Below are positions 53,668-63,960 of a stretch of 64,000 nt of DNA, one piece after another. The DNA comes from Aplectana chamaeleonis (Eukaryota > Nematoda > Chromadorea > Rhabditida > Cosmocercidae). The translations under genes were made by a program, and so were the position numbers. Each line of letters starts with the position of its first letter. Positions within the stretch are counted from its first letter, which is position 1. The stretch lies in NCBI GenBank assembly GCA_029168955.1, contig JAPDOI010000156.1:290501-354500 (forward strand). The letters are read 5' to 3'. The notes under the pieces were generated by a model. That model was not told where the DNA came from. It saw nothing but the letters and a program-made list of their open reading frames with translations, and did no database searches.

Positions 53668-56600
53668 GTAAGAATTTCATAGCAGTTGGTGCCGTAAATT
53701 ATGTACATCCATTGTACTCTATCGCACTCTGTCAAAAGCCGACTAATTGACCCCAAGAATTTTCCTGTGGTACTACCTTAGACGGGAGGGGGCACTCAAA
53801 ATCGAGAGAGAAATCAACTTAACCACCGACTGGTACGCTATCAATTAAAGGATTTCTATAGGGTTTTCATGACAACAATAAACTGATCGCAGAATCAAGC
53901 ATCTTTTGTCAGAGATTTGCTTCATTTATATCAATAAATTTTGGGTGCCCCCCCCCCATCTATGATAGAGCCTTCTGCTTGTGCTAAGCACTCCAGCTAT
54001 AAACCTCCCAACGTGTTTGAGCGGAACATTTCCTATCACTTCTGAAATTGTGAAGAGTCACGTTTTGCCTTCAAAAGTTCCCTCCAAAGAGCTTTGTTAG
54101 GAAATCGTAATTGGATCGGGTTTGACACATCAAACGCGAGCAATTTTTGAGCCGAATCCATTCCGCTCACCGAAAATTCCATGAGGCAGTATCCAGTAAC
54201 GCCAATAACTTGTCGATTTCTTTTAAAATAAGCACTGTCATTTTCAAAGTTTCTCCAATCGGCCAGGCCAGCTCGCTAAACATAAGAACGTAAAGGCTAA
54301 CCGAACATTGTTCGACACGACGCGGTCGTGTCACGGCTCTTGTGAACAAAATTGATGATATTCAATCGATAGAGTTTAGGGTATAAAAAAGTGGAGAGCG
54401 GTGTGTCTTCATTCACATACCGTCCTCCTCCAGCGGTCAGCAGTTGAGGATCTGCATTGACTAGGAAGTAGGAAAACAGCACCACCGGTGGTAAAGTCGC
54501 ATATAGCAAAATTGGAGTAAAGACTCAGAAAATTACAGAGTCGTGTCGCGACCGCGTCGTGTCGAGCAATGTTCGGGTGGCCTTTACGTTCCCATTCGCC
54601 AAACTACCCTTTAAGGACACTGTCGCTGCGAACCAAAATGAAGCGTGCTCTTTTATGTACATGCATCTCTGTCCCGTTGATGCAGATTTTTTAATGTTCG
54701 CAGATAGAAAAAAGGTATTCTCTCTCACAATTGCTTCTGCGTTCTATAGAGAAGGAGGTGATTAACAAAACTCACCCAGTTCAGGTCTCGTTTGAAATAA
54801 CAGATGAAAAGCTATACATCTCTTGCCACAGAGATTTGTGCAACAGCATAAGTGGAATAAGAGATAAGGTACGTTGATGTTCCGCCAAAATATCAGGGGC
54901 TCCATGTTTGTTCTAGGAATTATCAGATACTGTTGTTGAAGCTTTACCGATCCGTCAAGTGTTAGGAAACATTGTTAAAACATACGATTACTGCGAGTAT
55001 TCTAGTGGAAAAAGCTGAGAAGTGCATATTCCACACTCACCTCTCCAGAAAAGGAATGACGATGTGATGGTAAAGAAAAAATGTTTACATGCCACTTAAA
55101 ATATGAGGCTGTAGTAAACCTCCTCGGAATGAAGTGAAGTTTAAGGCAGCATACACGCCCACAAACATGGTTGAGATAACAGCATAAAAAGGACCTCTGG
55201 GCCCCTACCATGTCGTCAACGGCGTTTGGAGCGCTGAAAACCATCCAGGTTGACAGAATTCGAGCTTTCCCGTCTCGGAAGCCTGTGGAACCCCACTCCT
55301 ACGAATAACAGAATGAAGAGTGAGGCATGTGGAAGCATTGGATAATTTAGAGCGATATCACTATCAAATGAGAGTCTACGAGAGAAACAGTTTGATTTCC
55401 CTGATTATAACTTGTTTACATGCCGATTAATTTCCGTCCACTTTCAAGAATGCCGCTCTACTCCGGCTGGCTTATTAAATGGAGCCTTTTATCAGTAAAC
55501 AGATATGTTATATTGAGGTGAATCAAGCCGTTTCTCTCACAGACTCTTAATTGATAGTGCTATCACTCTAAATTGTCAAATACTTTCGCATGCTCTACTC
55601 TTCATTTTGTTATTCGTAGGGGTGGGGTTCTATAGGCTTTTGAGACGGGAATGCTCGAATTCTGTCAACCTGGGTGGTCTGCAGCGCTTCAAACGCCGTT
55701 GAAGACATGGTAGGGGCCAGGCGGTCCTATTTATGCTGTTATCTGAACCATGTTGTGAGCGTGAATGCTGCCTTCAAGATGATCCTAAAGGCACCGTACA
55801 CGACGAAAACCGAATTCCATTTTTCTTGTGCCCATATCGGATTTCTTGAGTAACCTCTTTTCCGGCGGGTCTGGTAAGGGTAGGGAATACCTAACATCCA
55901 GAAATCCTATCTCGAATTCTTGACGCAAGTCCTGGTGCTCGTCAGACTGGCCCTATCCCTAGCGTCATCCGCCTCCTGCACTTTTTACCTGCTTTCGAGT
56001 TCATAATGTTACCAGCGTGTGTGCAGCCCCCACCATTACCTCCAACTCATGGGTGTGAGATTTTTTCAACTTGTTCTCAAGGTACCGTTTCTTTCAAGAT
56101 GCCATTTACTGCACAGATGTTTGAGCTTTTACATGTCTTGCCATTTACTTTGTTGCACTTCCTAAGTACTATATCTTCCTACTTTCAATCTTCATTTTTG
56201 ATTTCATTGGATTTCTACCTATTTTAATGAGTTTTCTGAGATTTTCGTTGTGGCTAATTTGGTTATGAGCACCTGGAAAATCTCCGGTGAGCTACCAGAT
56301 TCGGCTAGCGCCATCAGCGGAGCGGTGGGCCTCATATGAATTTATTTCTTAAGTACTTTACTATCTTCCTAATTTTAATCTTCATTTCTGATTTCATTGG
56401 GTTTCTACCTATTTTAATGAGTCTTTCTGAGATTCTTGTTGTGGCCAATTTTATTATGGTTATGGTTATGAGCATCTGGAGCACTTAAAGGCAGTGTTCA
56501 CGATAAGAATCGTTTTCCTGCTTTTCCGCCTATCTTGAAGACGGTCCAGTGCTGATTCCAATGCTTTTTGTAATTGTACAAGACCTTCTAGGAACGGAGT

Positions 56601-59600
56601 TATGGTCCCTCAAAAATTTAGCAAGGGAAGCATCGTGGACGAGTTGTCCGAGGCTTGTAACTTCCATCTTTTGCAGCCGATGTATGCTGGCTGACCTGAG
56701 TAAAGAGAGAAGTTGGGAATAAAGGGAACGGGGCTATTGATAGGAAACCATCGCTCATATCACAATCTCGAGCATTCATTTGTTCACGTCGGTGGGCGTG
56801 GAAATTGCATTTAGGGTGTGACGAGCTGACGGGTGTCCAACTTTAGGGCCGTAAGGGACCGTTCCGAGCTCATTTTTCTTAGTTTTTTTCAACGTTAGGG
56901 TTGCGCTAGGCCCCGCAGCTGCCGATCTCCATCAAAAAATCAGACATGGTTTTTATCGTAGACACTGCCTTTAAAGAAATGAATAAATATAAAGCTGTGA
57001 ATAAACTCTGGGAAATCTCCGGTGAGCTACCAGATTTGATGGATGAGGAGGTGATGAGGAGGTTCGGTCAAGAAAGCGACGGCTCCTTGCTGTGATGATC
57101 GACAAATTTACAGCTCATAGTCAGTAGAAATGCCTAGAGCTTACCTGATGGTGACAGCGGTGGACATCAAGGGAACAGTCGCCTCGAAGAACAAAAGTCG
57201 AAGACGGTGTGAGAAGGCGGACAGGGGTTCAACCGTAATGCAAGGAGATGAACACATCTGGCAACAGAGGGGATGTGGTCTCGTGAACAGAGAGGTCGTA
57301 GGGTGGGCATGGACGAAAAGTGCGCTCTCCACTTGCTGTTTGTCATCCCAAGCAGGCCAACTAGGGCAACAGGGCTAGGGTTGTCCTCAAAGGAGAAAGT
57401 GTTCACCAGAGGCTGGGACAGGGGCCCACAGAGAGAGGAGTAGCCTCGTTTTTGCAGCTGGACACGCCACGTCTCTCAATTCGAGCAAAGTGGTATCGAA
57501 CGGAATTAAAGTCGCAGAAAGCGAGACAACTTTTCCCTCGGTGTGTAGAGAGCCCTTATTCACGTTATATCCGACCACGCTAATTTAAGGAACACAGGGT
57601 GGTATCAGTAGCGCAGCACAGAAAGGTGCAGAATTTATTTATTTATTTTTGACCTCTTATGCACGTTTTTTCAGCTCAATAGAGCAAGAAAGGTTGACGA
57701 ACTCATTCGTGCAATGCATCTACAATGTTTGAACTTACTAGAAGAGGGTAAGTTGTCTGAAATCTTTCGCATTTAATCTCTCATTTTAACCAAAAAAACA
57801 TCCATCACTCTAATTATATAACTTTTTCTCCGAATTATTGCCATAAGGAAAGCACTCACACGCCAGACAATTGAGAGCCTTTAGTGGTTGATCACTTTTC
57901 GACCCTGCAGACCGATGCTAAGTTCTGTGCAACAGCCGCCTACCGGCGCGAGTTGAATAGGAGTGTGATGCACACATTTCGCGGTGTTTGGTGTGCGTGG
58001 TCAGATCAGACGCTCTTTTTTGGGGTGTGTTCTAGAACACAATGAGGTGGCAAGTTCCACCAGTGCTCTGTGCCTATACGGAGACCTTTTGGTTTGCAGT
58101 GAGAGCACTAAAGTTTCTTGTGCAGCATAGAAATATGTCGGATCAGCATAAAGTCTGTAGGAGGAGCAGCAAACCTTGTAGCAGGAGCAGTGGAGCTTGT
58201 ATCAGAGATATTCTGTGTGAACAGGGATTAGAGAGACCTCAGCGATGGCAGCGATGTTTTTCGCAAGAGTATCGAAGTCTGTGGTACGGGCACCATAGTT
58301 AACAGCAGATTCACCGGAGCAATTAGCAGTGGCAGCGCACTCTGTACAAGGGGCACCGGGGTGCTATAGACCACAGTTCCCATTTTACAGGCTTAGAAAA
58401 CTCTTCCCAGGAACACCCCGGCTCTTGCTGAAGAATCCTGCATCCCTGCTGCAGAATTCAGCCGGCCGTGTATGGGCTCCACTTTCCCTTGTAAGGTTTT
58501 AGACCGCCGCATACGCTGGTGCGAGTGCAGCGGTCTGGAACCTAACAAGGGAAAGTGGAGCTCGTAGAGGGCCGGTTGAAGTCTGAGTGCACTAGCGTAT
58601 GGAGCGGTTTGAAACCTTAGAAGAGAAAATGGAGTCTGTACCGGGCCGGTTAAAGTCTGCAGCAGGGATGCAGGATTCTTCAGCAAGGGCAGCGTTGCCC
58701 TAGGAGGAGTTTTCAAAGCCTGTAAAATGGGAAGTGTGGTCTACAGCAAAGGACCAGAGTTGATGGAAAGGCATCAAAGCCTCTAGTAGGGGCGTTGATT
58801 GTCAAAGCAATTTGGAGGGGTACCGTAGCTTAAGCAGGGACACTGCTTGTAGGAGCGCGGCGTTTGTAGCAGAGTCACTGGAGCTAGCAGTATGGGCAAT
58901 GAAGCGAGGTGTACAGGAGCGGCATCGAACCTCGAACCAGGGCACCAAATTTTGAACACATGCACAGAAGTTTCGAAAGAAGCGTTTATATCTGCAGCAG
59001 AGGAACAGACGTATGTAGTTGTGTGCAGAACTCTATAACAGGGGTACCTACGCGTGTCATAGGGTCAATGAAGTCTCTAGACCAGCGATCAACGCGCATA
59101 ACAGGGTAACCTAGGCTCATAGATTGCGGACCGAATTCGGTAAAGTATGCACAGACATTTGCATTAAAGACGACAAAGTCAGGAGCTGCACAAAGGTCTC
59201 AATAAAGAACATCGAAACATGTAGCAGACAAACAGGAGCCTCGGTCATGAGCTACACAACCTTTGTCCAGAAGAGCGACGTCTGTAGCGTGAGCAGCGAC
59301 ACCTGTATCAAGAGAAAAGAAGCTTTTAGAGGGGCACACACTAGTCTATAGCATGTTCGGGAAAGCTTGTACCAGTCTCACCTAAGCCTATTGCGTTGCA
59401 CTGCGATCCATGAAATTCGTAGTAGGCGAGCCGTAGCCTGTATAAGGGGCACCGAAGCTAGTAGCACAGGCATGGAGGTACGTTTTAGGGTCTTAGAAAT
59501 CGGCAGCTGCTGACAAGAATTCAAGGGCACCGAATCATGTAGAAACGGTTGCGTAGCCCGGTAAGGGACAATAGATGTAGTCTGTTTTAGGTGCACCGAC

Positions 59601-60056
59601 GTCTGTACAGGGCGCACCAGAGACTGTGGAAGGAGCAGCAGAATGTTCTTGGGGTGCAGGGGTAACAACTAAAAGCGATGGTCCTGTCTGAACTCGGACC
59701 CTAAGCTTTATGGCTCTACGCTTCAACTGACTTCGAATAGCTCTAGGGCCCTTAGATTGTCTGAGTGCTTGAAGAGAATAAAGTCGAGGATGAAATAGCA
59801 CATGCCGTCATGATATCAGGATAATTTTGAGTTTTCAGGCGGTTATTCCTGTTCCCTGAACTAGTTTTCAAGCTTAATATTTTGACTAGATTCGAAAATT
59901 TAGGCCAGACACTCTTTTCAGAATATTTGAAACGCAATACAACCACTTCGGCCACCACAACTACAACCACCCCCATAACCACTACAACAACTTCGACGAC
60001 AACGCAGACAACTACTACTCAGAGGACAACCACTACTGCTCCTTCTACTACAGCAA
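53461..60056 (+). CDS. P3: Ly-6-like type I membrane protein gene, 3' end not found
   Basis: Exons found: 1, 53461-53512; 2, 53588-53667; 3, 54616-54714; 4, 54785-54868; 5, 57675-57747; 6, 59922-60056. Phases equal P2 throughout (1, 0, 0, 0, 1, 1). The signal peptide ends PSPCCG and the mature start is LTCY. Further Cys are in EACSFMYMHLCP, ISCHRDLCN and LQCLNLLEE, giving the same six positions as P2. The stalk is almost pure Thr. Exons 7-9 were not found before 64,000, so the gene probably leaves the window. The start is uncertain: the short ATG-CTT start of P1/P2 would be out of phase here because of a run of seven T, so the upstream ATG at 53,461 is used. Confidence 0.68.
53668..54287. other. 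P3 intron 2, first part
   Basis: C-run at 53,948-53,957; no exon. Confidence 0.4.
54288..54589. mobile_element. Mutator-like MITE, second copy
   Basis: Ends ACGTAAAGGCTAACCGAACA and inverse, with CGACGCGGTCGTGTCACGGC arms, homologous to 14,149-14,453. No clear duplication is left. It sits 27 bp before exon 3. Confidence 0.7.
54616..54868 (+). CDS. P3 exons 3-4 (ectodomain, DLCN motif)
   Basis: Exon 3 follows CCTTTAAG and encodes NQNEACSFMYMHLCPVDAD. A 70-nt intron ends CAGTTCAG. Exon 4 encodes LYISCHRDLCNSISGIRDK and ends at GTACGT. The continuous frame over 54,559-54,765 reads through the intron start. Confidence 0.75.
55144..55773. mobile_element. TTAA-type MITE, family B copy 4
   Basis: AGGCAGCATACACGCCC...GCGTGAATGCTGCCT, flanks TTTA and TCAA, inverted halves; diverged from copies 1-2. 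Confidence 0.7.
55789..55830. mobile_element. Lone left end of a TTAA-type MITE
   Basis: CTAA then AGGCACCGTACACGACGAAAACCG; no matching right end recognised before 56,489. Confidence 0.4.
56165..56485. repeat. ~190-bp tandem duplication
   Basis: AAGTACT..ATATCTTCCTA...TTCATTNNTGATTTCATTGG...CTACCTATTTTAATGAG occurs at ~56,165 and ~56,350. The tail GAAAATCTCCGGTGAGCTACC of copy 1 is found again at 57,008 after the MITE, so the MITE split copy 2. Confidence 0.7.
56489..56970. mobile_element. TTAA-flanked MITE, family A copy 7
   Basis: AGGCAGTGTTCACGATAAG...ATCGTAGACACTGCCT with TTAA on both sides. The left part is very close to copy 3 at 22,282. Confidence 0.8.
56971..57674. other. P3 intron 4, last part
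   Basis: Overlapping ORFs on both strands at 57,130-57,400; no exon supported. Confidence 0.35.
57675..57747 (+). CDS. P3 exon 5 (sixth Cys)
   Basis: TTTTTTCAG precedes LNRARKVDELIRAMHLQCL, then NLLEE; the exon ends G before GTAAGT (phase 1). It aligns with P2 exon 5 at Leu-Asn, the Asp-Glu pair and the Cys. Confidence 0.7.
58130..59650. repeat. Degenerate ~30-bp minisatellite
   Basis: Repeated variants of TGTAGCAGRGGCACYGRAG fill the region, so ORFs on both strands show a 10-residue period. It lies in P3 intron 5. Confidence 0.65.
58423..58690. repeat. Inverted repeat inside the minisatellite
   Basis: TTGCTGAAGAATCCTGCATC (from 58,424) pairs with GATGCAGGATTCTTCAGCAA (to 58,687). An inner pair CTCCACTTTCCCTTG/CAAGGGAAAGTGGAG spans 58,479-58,561. 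Confidence 0.75.
59922..60056 (+). CDS. P3 exon 6 (Thr-rich mucin-like stalk)
   Basis: CTCTTTTCAG precedes EYLKRNTTTSATTTTTTPI; roughly two thir ds of its 44 residues are Thr. It ends A before GTAAGT. The phase (2-nt start, 1-nt end) equals exon 6 of P1 and P2. Dense O-glycosylation is expected from composition. Confidence 0.7.
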
Positions 60057-60592
60057 GTAAGTGTAGAGTCTAATCCTATAAGGAGCGCGTGGAATGCCAA
60101 GAAGGAAGTACACGGTCCCAGAAGAAGTGTGAAGAATCTTACTTCAGAAGTTCAAGGTTTCATAGATAGTACGCACAAAACCGTCAAAGGTTTAGAGGCT
60201 TTGGAAAAAGAACTGTTCGTTAAAAAAAGTCAGGGCTCCAGAATGGGTGTAGAGCTCCTGTAGAGGGGTGAGCTAATTTCATTTAACGGCTGAGGGATCA
60301 CCGAATCGACCCATACAATGTTATTCAGCCGGTTTACGGTATTGCTGCACCCACCTACACACGGTGTTAATATCTGACAAAGGGAACTACTATAGGTCAT
60401 AGTAAATATTCCAAGTGAAATGTATTTTTCTAGAATCATTTTAGGACGAAAAGTCCGATTATGCCCATCGCAGCTGGCTAGACTCACACTGATCAAAGTT
60501 TTGCGGCAATGTAGGGGTAAAGGCTCATTTACAGCAGGTCGATTCAACCATTCGCGGCACTGTCAATAGTTACAAAATCCATCGCGCCAACA
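60057..60592. other. P3 intron 6, no exon
   Basis: No phase-matched linker exon found. Confidence 0.35.
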
Positions 60593-60757
60593 GATCCTGC
60601 ACTGAGTCGCGATGGTTTGGAACAGTTTGCAGTATCAGTCGCGATCGCCGAGCGACTGGGGTATTTCATAGCTGGTCGAAGCGACCTTGATTTTGTTAGG
60701 TCGCTTCGACTAATCACGTCGCTTCCATGATGGAAGCGACTTGTGTAGTCGAAGCGA
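60593..60757. repeat. Hairpin cluster GTCGCTTCGAC
   Basis: GGTCGAAGCGACCT pairs with AGGTCGCTTCGAC around a 10-nt loop. GTCGCTTCCATGATGGAAGCGAC is a near-perfect palindrome, and GTCGAAGCGAC recurs. Confidence 0.65.
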
Positions 60758-61236
60758 CTAGTCCGCAATCTTCTATTTTAACCTTGCGTATGTGCCGCAA
60801 AATTGCACGCGTCATAGTTCACTCGCATAAAATATGGCATGTGAAAGGGAAAAACAAGTATTTATCATACATTTACGATGAGAGAGATGAGAAAATGTAA
60901 TAAGGCTACCAAAAAATTATATTTCATGCTGGCTTCAAGCAACTAGTAACTTTAGTTTTAGTTTTATTTTGGTGTTCAAGCAAATTCCACCACATCCTCT
61001 TTTGGAACCATTTTTTTTTGTTTGAAAACTGTGCAAAACTCTTTTAGAAGGTAAGGGCAACAATGTCACAAAAAATGAGTAGGAATGCCGAGAAGAAAAG
61101 AAAAGCTTTTTCCGTTCCGGCGGCTTGGTCCGCAATTTTCCGTCTATTTCGCGCGAAATTACGTCCCCCCGAGCGTTTTGAAATCGCTGGACGAAACGAT
61201 TTCAAGTCGCGGCACGGAGCGATTCCAGATCGGGAC

Positions 61237-61340
61237 CAGGGATGTGCGGCAAACGATTTTAAAAAATCGGCAAACGGAAATCGACAAAATTTGTCTCAAA
61301 ATGGCCGGCAAACGGCAATCGGCAATCGACAAACGGCAAA
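61237..61340. mobile_element. hAT-like left end with (CGGCAAW)n subterminal repeats
   Basis: CAGGGATGTGCGGCAAACG shares its first 12 bases with the hAT-like element at 44,140. A run of CGGCAAA/CGGCAAT heptamers follows. Confidence 0.5.
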
Positions 61341-61734
61341 ATATTAAAAGCTGTTACAAAAACGATACAAATGTTCTAAAAGTACTTGTGAAAATACCAT
61401 TTTCTCATGCACATTTCGTATTTAAATAGTCAGATAAGACATTGTTTCTCAGTATTACCACAAGAAGTTGAACCTCTTACGTTGATACAATACCTGATAT
61501 AAACAGCACCGAAATTAACATTTTATTTAACACTAGTAAGCGAAATGTTGTGGTGAAAGGATACTAATTTTTCGAGGTTCTCTGATGTCAACCTTTTTTG
61601 GAATATGTAGAGTATTTCATTTGCTTCGGGTTCCAAATTCATCGCACAAAATTCAGAATATCACGCGATCCAAGTTAAGAGGGTGAGCACTCGAAATTTC
61701 TTCAAAGAAGTGAAGAGCTCAATGTGGCCTCGAT

Positions 61735-62345
61735 TTGGCTGATTGGTTTCTAACGAGCGTGGCAGCCACGCCGCTTCTCTGGTACATATTGCCGCTGCGG
61801 CTCCGCGATAAAGTCACACCGGCTCCTACAGGCACCACAGAGGCACTGCGAAAATGCCGCTGCGGCGCCGGGATCGATGGCCGTGCCTTTACAAAAATAG
61901 GACCGACTGAGAGAACCTCATATGAATTTAATTGTGAGTCATAGTACAAACGTGCGGGGCCTACGAAGAAAAATGTGCACCTAAGGTTGTTAGGTTCTCT
62001 ATCTGATAGGGACAGAGGGTATCCTCGTTACTGCGGGCAAGGAGATACGGGACGTGGGTAATCAAACTCGGGTGATTGAACCGGCGATACCACACAGGAC
62101 GGTGCAACGTAGTCGACGCGGGTTAGCTTATGCATCCTCGCGGAGCTGGTGCGGTTCTTACACGGAACCGCTGTGGTACTATCGAGCCAATGTCGCGGCG
62201 TTGTCGAGGGTCAAGGTACTGCAACAGAATCATAGCGGCAGTGATTCTCGTGGGGCCGCTGCGGTACTACCGCGGAACTATCGCGGCACAGTTAAGGGTC
62301 ACTTTACTTTCCCGGAACTGCTGCGGCAAACCTTCTCAGAGTTCG
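61735..62345. repeat. GC-rich hairpin repeats, family C
   Basis: Short pairs such as GCCGCTGCGGC and GGCAGCCACGCC, ending near ACCTTCTCAGAGT at 62,342. The ORFs here follow the repeats. Confidence 0.45.
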
Positions 62346-63190
62346 TCGCGTACCCGTTGACGTGCCTCACGGTGTGCTTACTGTTCCAACGGAATTAATT
62401 GAAAGATAATGACGTGGACAAATCCATTTAAGACGCATGTTTTTGGACGGTCTTGTAAGCGTTTTCGAGAAACCGCTCCATGTTCGGAATCTCTACCCCC
62501 AAGACCTTTCAAATTGCTTCTAAATTTTGCGCTAACAACTGAAATACAAACAATTGACTAGTTTTTCAAGCTTTGCACAAATACGACTCCTGAAAAACCG
62601 CGCATATCTCGAACCACCTTTTGCCTAAGCAGTACGCCACCTCTTATTCCCAACTGATCACTCTACACTCCGTGCATCCAGTTAAGAGTCAAGCAGCGAA
62701 TTTAATCAAAACGGATGTTCCCCACGCCTTGTACACCCTCTCCCACCCTTTCAACTCAGAACTCCAACTTTTAACTTGGTGCCATATTTTTCAACACAAT
62801 TGTGAGCATAATAGAAGATGGTGAAGTGCATAAGCCCACAAACTGCCACTGAAGTCCAACATCCTTTACACGACGCTTCGGAAATTATCTGAAAGAATTT
62901 GATCCATTCAGCGTATTCCCTGAACCATTTGTGCTCTCTCCTAAAAATGATCAAGGTTTTAAATCATGCCCCTTACGTTAATTGCTCAAGCCTCAGCGAG
63001 GAGGCGGTGGGGAATTCGGTGTTCTTCCAGACAAGAGGACCCACACGAGCATGACACTGCAATACTAGTAATTGCTTTGACGTGACCGCACGGTAGGTCA
63101 CATCAACTAGCTTGAAGTTTTGAAGTACGTATAGTCTGTTTCTCTACTTACGAGCCGGTCGCTGCAAGGCTTAGCAGGTTTTCCATGCGC
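62346..63190. other. No gene recognised
   Basis: Short ORFs only. Confidence 0.4.
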
Positions 63191-63239
63191 GTCCGAATCT
63201 CGGCGTTTGTTATCTATTTCGCACTTTTTGCCGAGTTTT

Positions 63240-63346
63240 GTCGAAAAGTGAGAGAAAAAACGGCAAACAACAATCGACAAAAATCTTCCGAAAGCGGCCG
63301 GCAAACGGCAATCGGCAACCGGCAAACGGCAATTGCCGCACATCCC
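63240..63346. mobile_element. hAT-like right end with (CGGCAAW)n repeats
   Basis: GGCAAACGGCAATCGGCAACC heptamers lead to TTGCCGCACATCCC, the complement of the 61,237 end. The last bases are CAG rather than CTG and no duplication is visible, so pairing with 61,237 is uncertain. Confidence 0.45.
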
Positions 63347-63529
63347 AGTATTGTTGAACCAGCTATGAATGAGCCTTAACAACCCTCCCCATGGAATTTT
63401 TGGGGTGTTTTCGAAAACTTTTCCGGATTTCGCTAAAAACATGTGTGCATGGATAATCTGGGGCGCTGAACACGAAACTGGGGTTCGCTTGTCAAAATTT
63501 TATGGTTTAGTGTAGGTTACGGTAAGGAT

Positions 63530-63960
63530 GCAAAACCTACCTCAATAATTGGAAAATCGAGAAATGGACAACAAATTCGCATTCAGCACCACAAATAACC
63601 CCCACATCAAAACTTTGAGACAAATCTGAGACTTTGACCAAACTGCCGTATACCCACCGCAATCTACCGTAAGCGGTCAAAAGTCGATAAACTGACATCA
63701 GATTTTTGTTGAGCACTCCAAATATCCCCCAGGTTTGTGCCACATCTGTTGCCACATTCCGGAAATCGTCAAAAGTCGATTTTGCCGTCAAAATTTTCTG
63801 CCGGTGGGAAGCTTTGAACGAATTTAGTCGAAAACTTCGGAAAAACGACAAATAAACCCCACATTCGTGATCAGAAACAGTCAAATCTAGAATATTTTTT
63901 AAAATGCTTTCTGCACACCGTATTTGATATAATTGAACGGTGGACCGAAAATCCGTACAT
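63530..63960. repeat. Old dispersed repeat, copy 2
   Basis: Same-orientation counterpart of 43,430-43,960. Confidence 0.5.

Noticed and set aside
58393..59801. Leu/Pro-rich minus ORFs
   Set aside because: Products of the 30-bp minisatellite period.
61237..63346. One 2.1-kb hAT element
   Set aside because: The right terminus differs (CAG for CTG) and no 8-bp duplication is visible, so only two separate ends are reported.
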